NCBI GenBank assembly: GCA_012513625.1 | Contig: JAAZBW010000124.1 | Coordinates: 1 to 5,969, forward strand | Direction of reading: 5' to 3' | Length of the DNA: 5,969 nucleotides | Source of the DNA: Actinomycetales bacterium | Lineage (GTDB): Bacteria; Actinomycetota; Actinomycetes; Actinomycetales; Actinomycetaceae | Shown here: one piece after another, positions 5,308 through 5,969 of the stretch | How the letters are laid out: every line of letters starts with the position of its first letter | How positions within the stretch are numbered: position 1 is the stretch's first letter | Position numbers and translations under genes: made by a program | Notes under the pieces: generated by a model | Told to the model about the DNA's origin: nothing | The model's input: the letters and a program-made list of their open reading frames with translations, nothing else | Database searches by the model: none

Positions 5308-5666
5308 GAGGATGTCCCCCTGATGTAGTCGATGAGATCGTCAGCGGTGATGCCGAGCATCCCCGCGCGGTCGAGGGCGGGCTGGAGGGTTTCCTGGAAG
5401 AAGCCGGAGCGGAGCTCCCGCACGAGCTGTGCGTGGGCGCCCTCCGCCACGAACATGCCGAGGCCGCGCCTCTTGGTGATGAGCCCGTCGTCAACCAGGA
5501 GGTTCATCGCCTTCGCGGCCGTGGCGGGGTTGATGCGGTACGTGGTGGCGTACTGCGTGGTTGACATGATCTGGGACTCCTCCTGCAGCTCTCCGGAGAG
5601 GATGCCCTCCCGGATCTGGTCCGCAATCTGGAGGTAGATCGGTGACCTGTCGTCAAACGGGTCCAC
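5304..5666 (-). CDS. GntR-family transcriptional regulator, YtrA subfamily
   Basis: This 120-residue DNA-binding protein probably represses its own operon. Residues about 8-74 are a GntR winged helix-turn-helix: SPIYLQIADQIREGILSGEL, then the recognition helix region RINPATAAKAMNLLVDDGL (44-62), then the wing ITKRRGLGMFVAEGA. Only about 45 residues follow. That is too short for the FadR, HutC or MocR effector domains and is typical of the YtrA subfamily, whose members control ABC transporter operons and often respond to cell-wall-active compounds. Val/GTG at 5666 is the start because it is preceded by the purine-rich ribosome binding site AGGAAGGAGGAGGA. The stop overlaps the ATPase start by four bases. 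The inducer is not predictable. Confidence 0.95.
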   Translation of the reverse strand: MDPFDDRSPIYLQIADQIREGILSGELQEESQIMSTTQYATTYRINPATAAKAMNLLVDDGLITKRRGLGMFVAEGAHAQLVRELRSGFFQETLQPALDRAGMLGITADDLIDYIRGTSS

Positions 5667-5686
5667 TCCTCCTCCTTCCTCGGTTC

Positions 5687-5704
5687 GTTACTCAAGTAGT
5701 AAAC
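5687..5704 (-). promoter_or_regulatory. Candidate GntR operator
   Basis: TTACT (5688-5692) and AGTAA (5698-5702) form an inverted repeat with a 5-nt spacer, extended imperfectly by outer G and C. It lies 21 nt upstream of the gntR start and overlaps the probable -10, where an autorepressor would block transcription. It is AT-rich compared with its surroundings. Assignment to the GntR protein is inference from position. Confidence 0.45.
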
Positions 5705-5727
5705 CACAGAAGAGAGGGGGCTGTCAA
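5698..5727 (-). promoter_or_regulatory. Promoter of the gntR-ABC operon
   Basis: On the minus strand a perfect TTGACA -35 box (5727-5722) is followed 18 nt later by TTTACT (5703-5698), four of six matches to the -10 consensus. The -35 lies just beyond the amidohydrolase stop codon, so the cassette appears to have its own promoter. The start site would be about 25-30 nt before the gntR GTG. Confidence 0.6.
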
Positions 5728-5731
5728 CGGG

Positions 5732-5969
5732 TCAGTGGAGTCGCACACCCCGTAGGACGACCGCGGAGGGCCGGGCGAGCACGGACACGTCCGTTCGCGG
5801 GTCCTCGTCGTAGACCACGAAATCGGCGGACTCCCCCTCGGCGAGCGCGCCGTGGCCGAGGAACTCCCGGGCACGCCACGTGGCGAAGGCGACGACGGTG
5901 GCCGGCTCAATCCCAATCTCCTGCCACCGCAACAGCTCGGCCGGGATGATCCCGTGCTCCATCACGCCA
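5732..5969 (-). CDS. Amidohydrolase family protein, C-terminal fragment (cut by window)
   Basis: Only the last 78 or so codons are present; the start and the metal-binding motifs lie beyond base 5969. The visible part reads ...VMEHGIIPAELLRWQEIGIEP, then TVVAFATWRAREFLG and GHGALAEGESADFVVYDEDP, ending with VVLRGVRLH. The block in which a GxLxEGxxADFVVxDxDP stretch is followed by a final VVLRG strand is the characteristic end of imidazolonepropionase-like, metal-dependent amidohydrolases, where the C-terminus returns to the small beta-sandwich domain. Substrate specificity cannot be judged from this end. An amidohydrolase upstream of rpsP is, as I recall, found in related actinobacteria, so this gene may be an old neighbour of the ribosomal cluster. 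It terminates with TGA and is followed almost at once by the gntR promoter; no terminator hairpin is visible. Confidence 0.85.
   Translation of the reverse strand, partial: GVMEHGIIPAELLRWQEIGIEPATVVAFATWRAREFLGHGALAEGESADFVVYDEDPRTDVSVLARPSAVVLRGVRLH

Noticed and set aside
4559..5494. Upstream extension of the permease frame to give a 565-residue protein.
   Set aside because: The extension is an out-of-frame reading of the ATPase and gntR genes. The ATG at 4558 has a ribosome binding site and a 4-base overlap with the ATPase stop.

Overview
The window looks like chromosome of a high-GC actinobacterium, most likely of the Micrococcales type. The reasons are the strong G/C bias at third codon positions, several GTG starts, the alanine/glutamate-rich tail on ribosomal protein S16, and the actinobacterial gene order rpsP - KH RNA-binding protein - rimM - trmD - rplS - lepB. 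The genus cannot be fixed from sequence alone. Every gene I can support is on the minus strand, so the genes are read from high to low coordinates.

From 5969 down to 5732 is the C-terminal end of an amidohydrolase. A three-gene cassette follows (5666 to 3797): a YtrA-type GntR repressor, an ABC ATPase and a six-helix membrane protein. These are joined by 4-base overlaps, preceded by a TTGACA promoter with a small palindrome over its -10, and followed by a strong hairpin terminator at 3727-3756. The cassette looks like a self-contained regulated unit between the amidohydrolase and the ribosomal operon.

From 3549 down to 275 is the ribosome and tRNA maturation cluster: rpsP (S16), a KhpA-like KH protein, rimM (30S maturation), trmD (tRNA m1G37 methyltransferase) and rplS (L19). 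A strong hairpin lies between the KH gene and rimM. A GATAAT box 6 nt before the rimM ATG, with no Shine-Dalgarno sequence, suggests that rimM-trmD can be transcribed separately as a leaderless mRNA. After rplS comes a 13-bp GC-rich hairpin, then the GTG start and first 66 codons of a signal peptidase I gene (lepB), cut by the window edge.

The most unusual element is trmD. It is 481 codons long because a complete-looking GNAT acetyltransferase domain is fused in frame behind the methyltransferase domain, with no stop codon between them. This puts a tRNA methyltransferase and a predicted acetyltransferase on one chain inside a translation operon. The other points of interest are divergent motifs in the ABC ATPase and the regulatory architecture around rimM, rpsP and the GntR cassette. 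No RNA genes, insertion sequences, CRISPR arrays or origins were seen.
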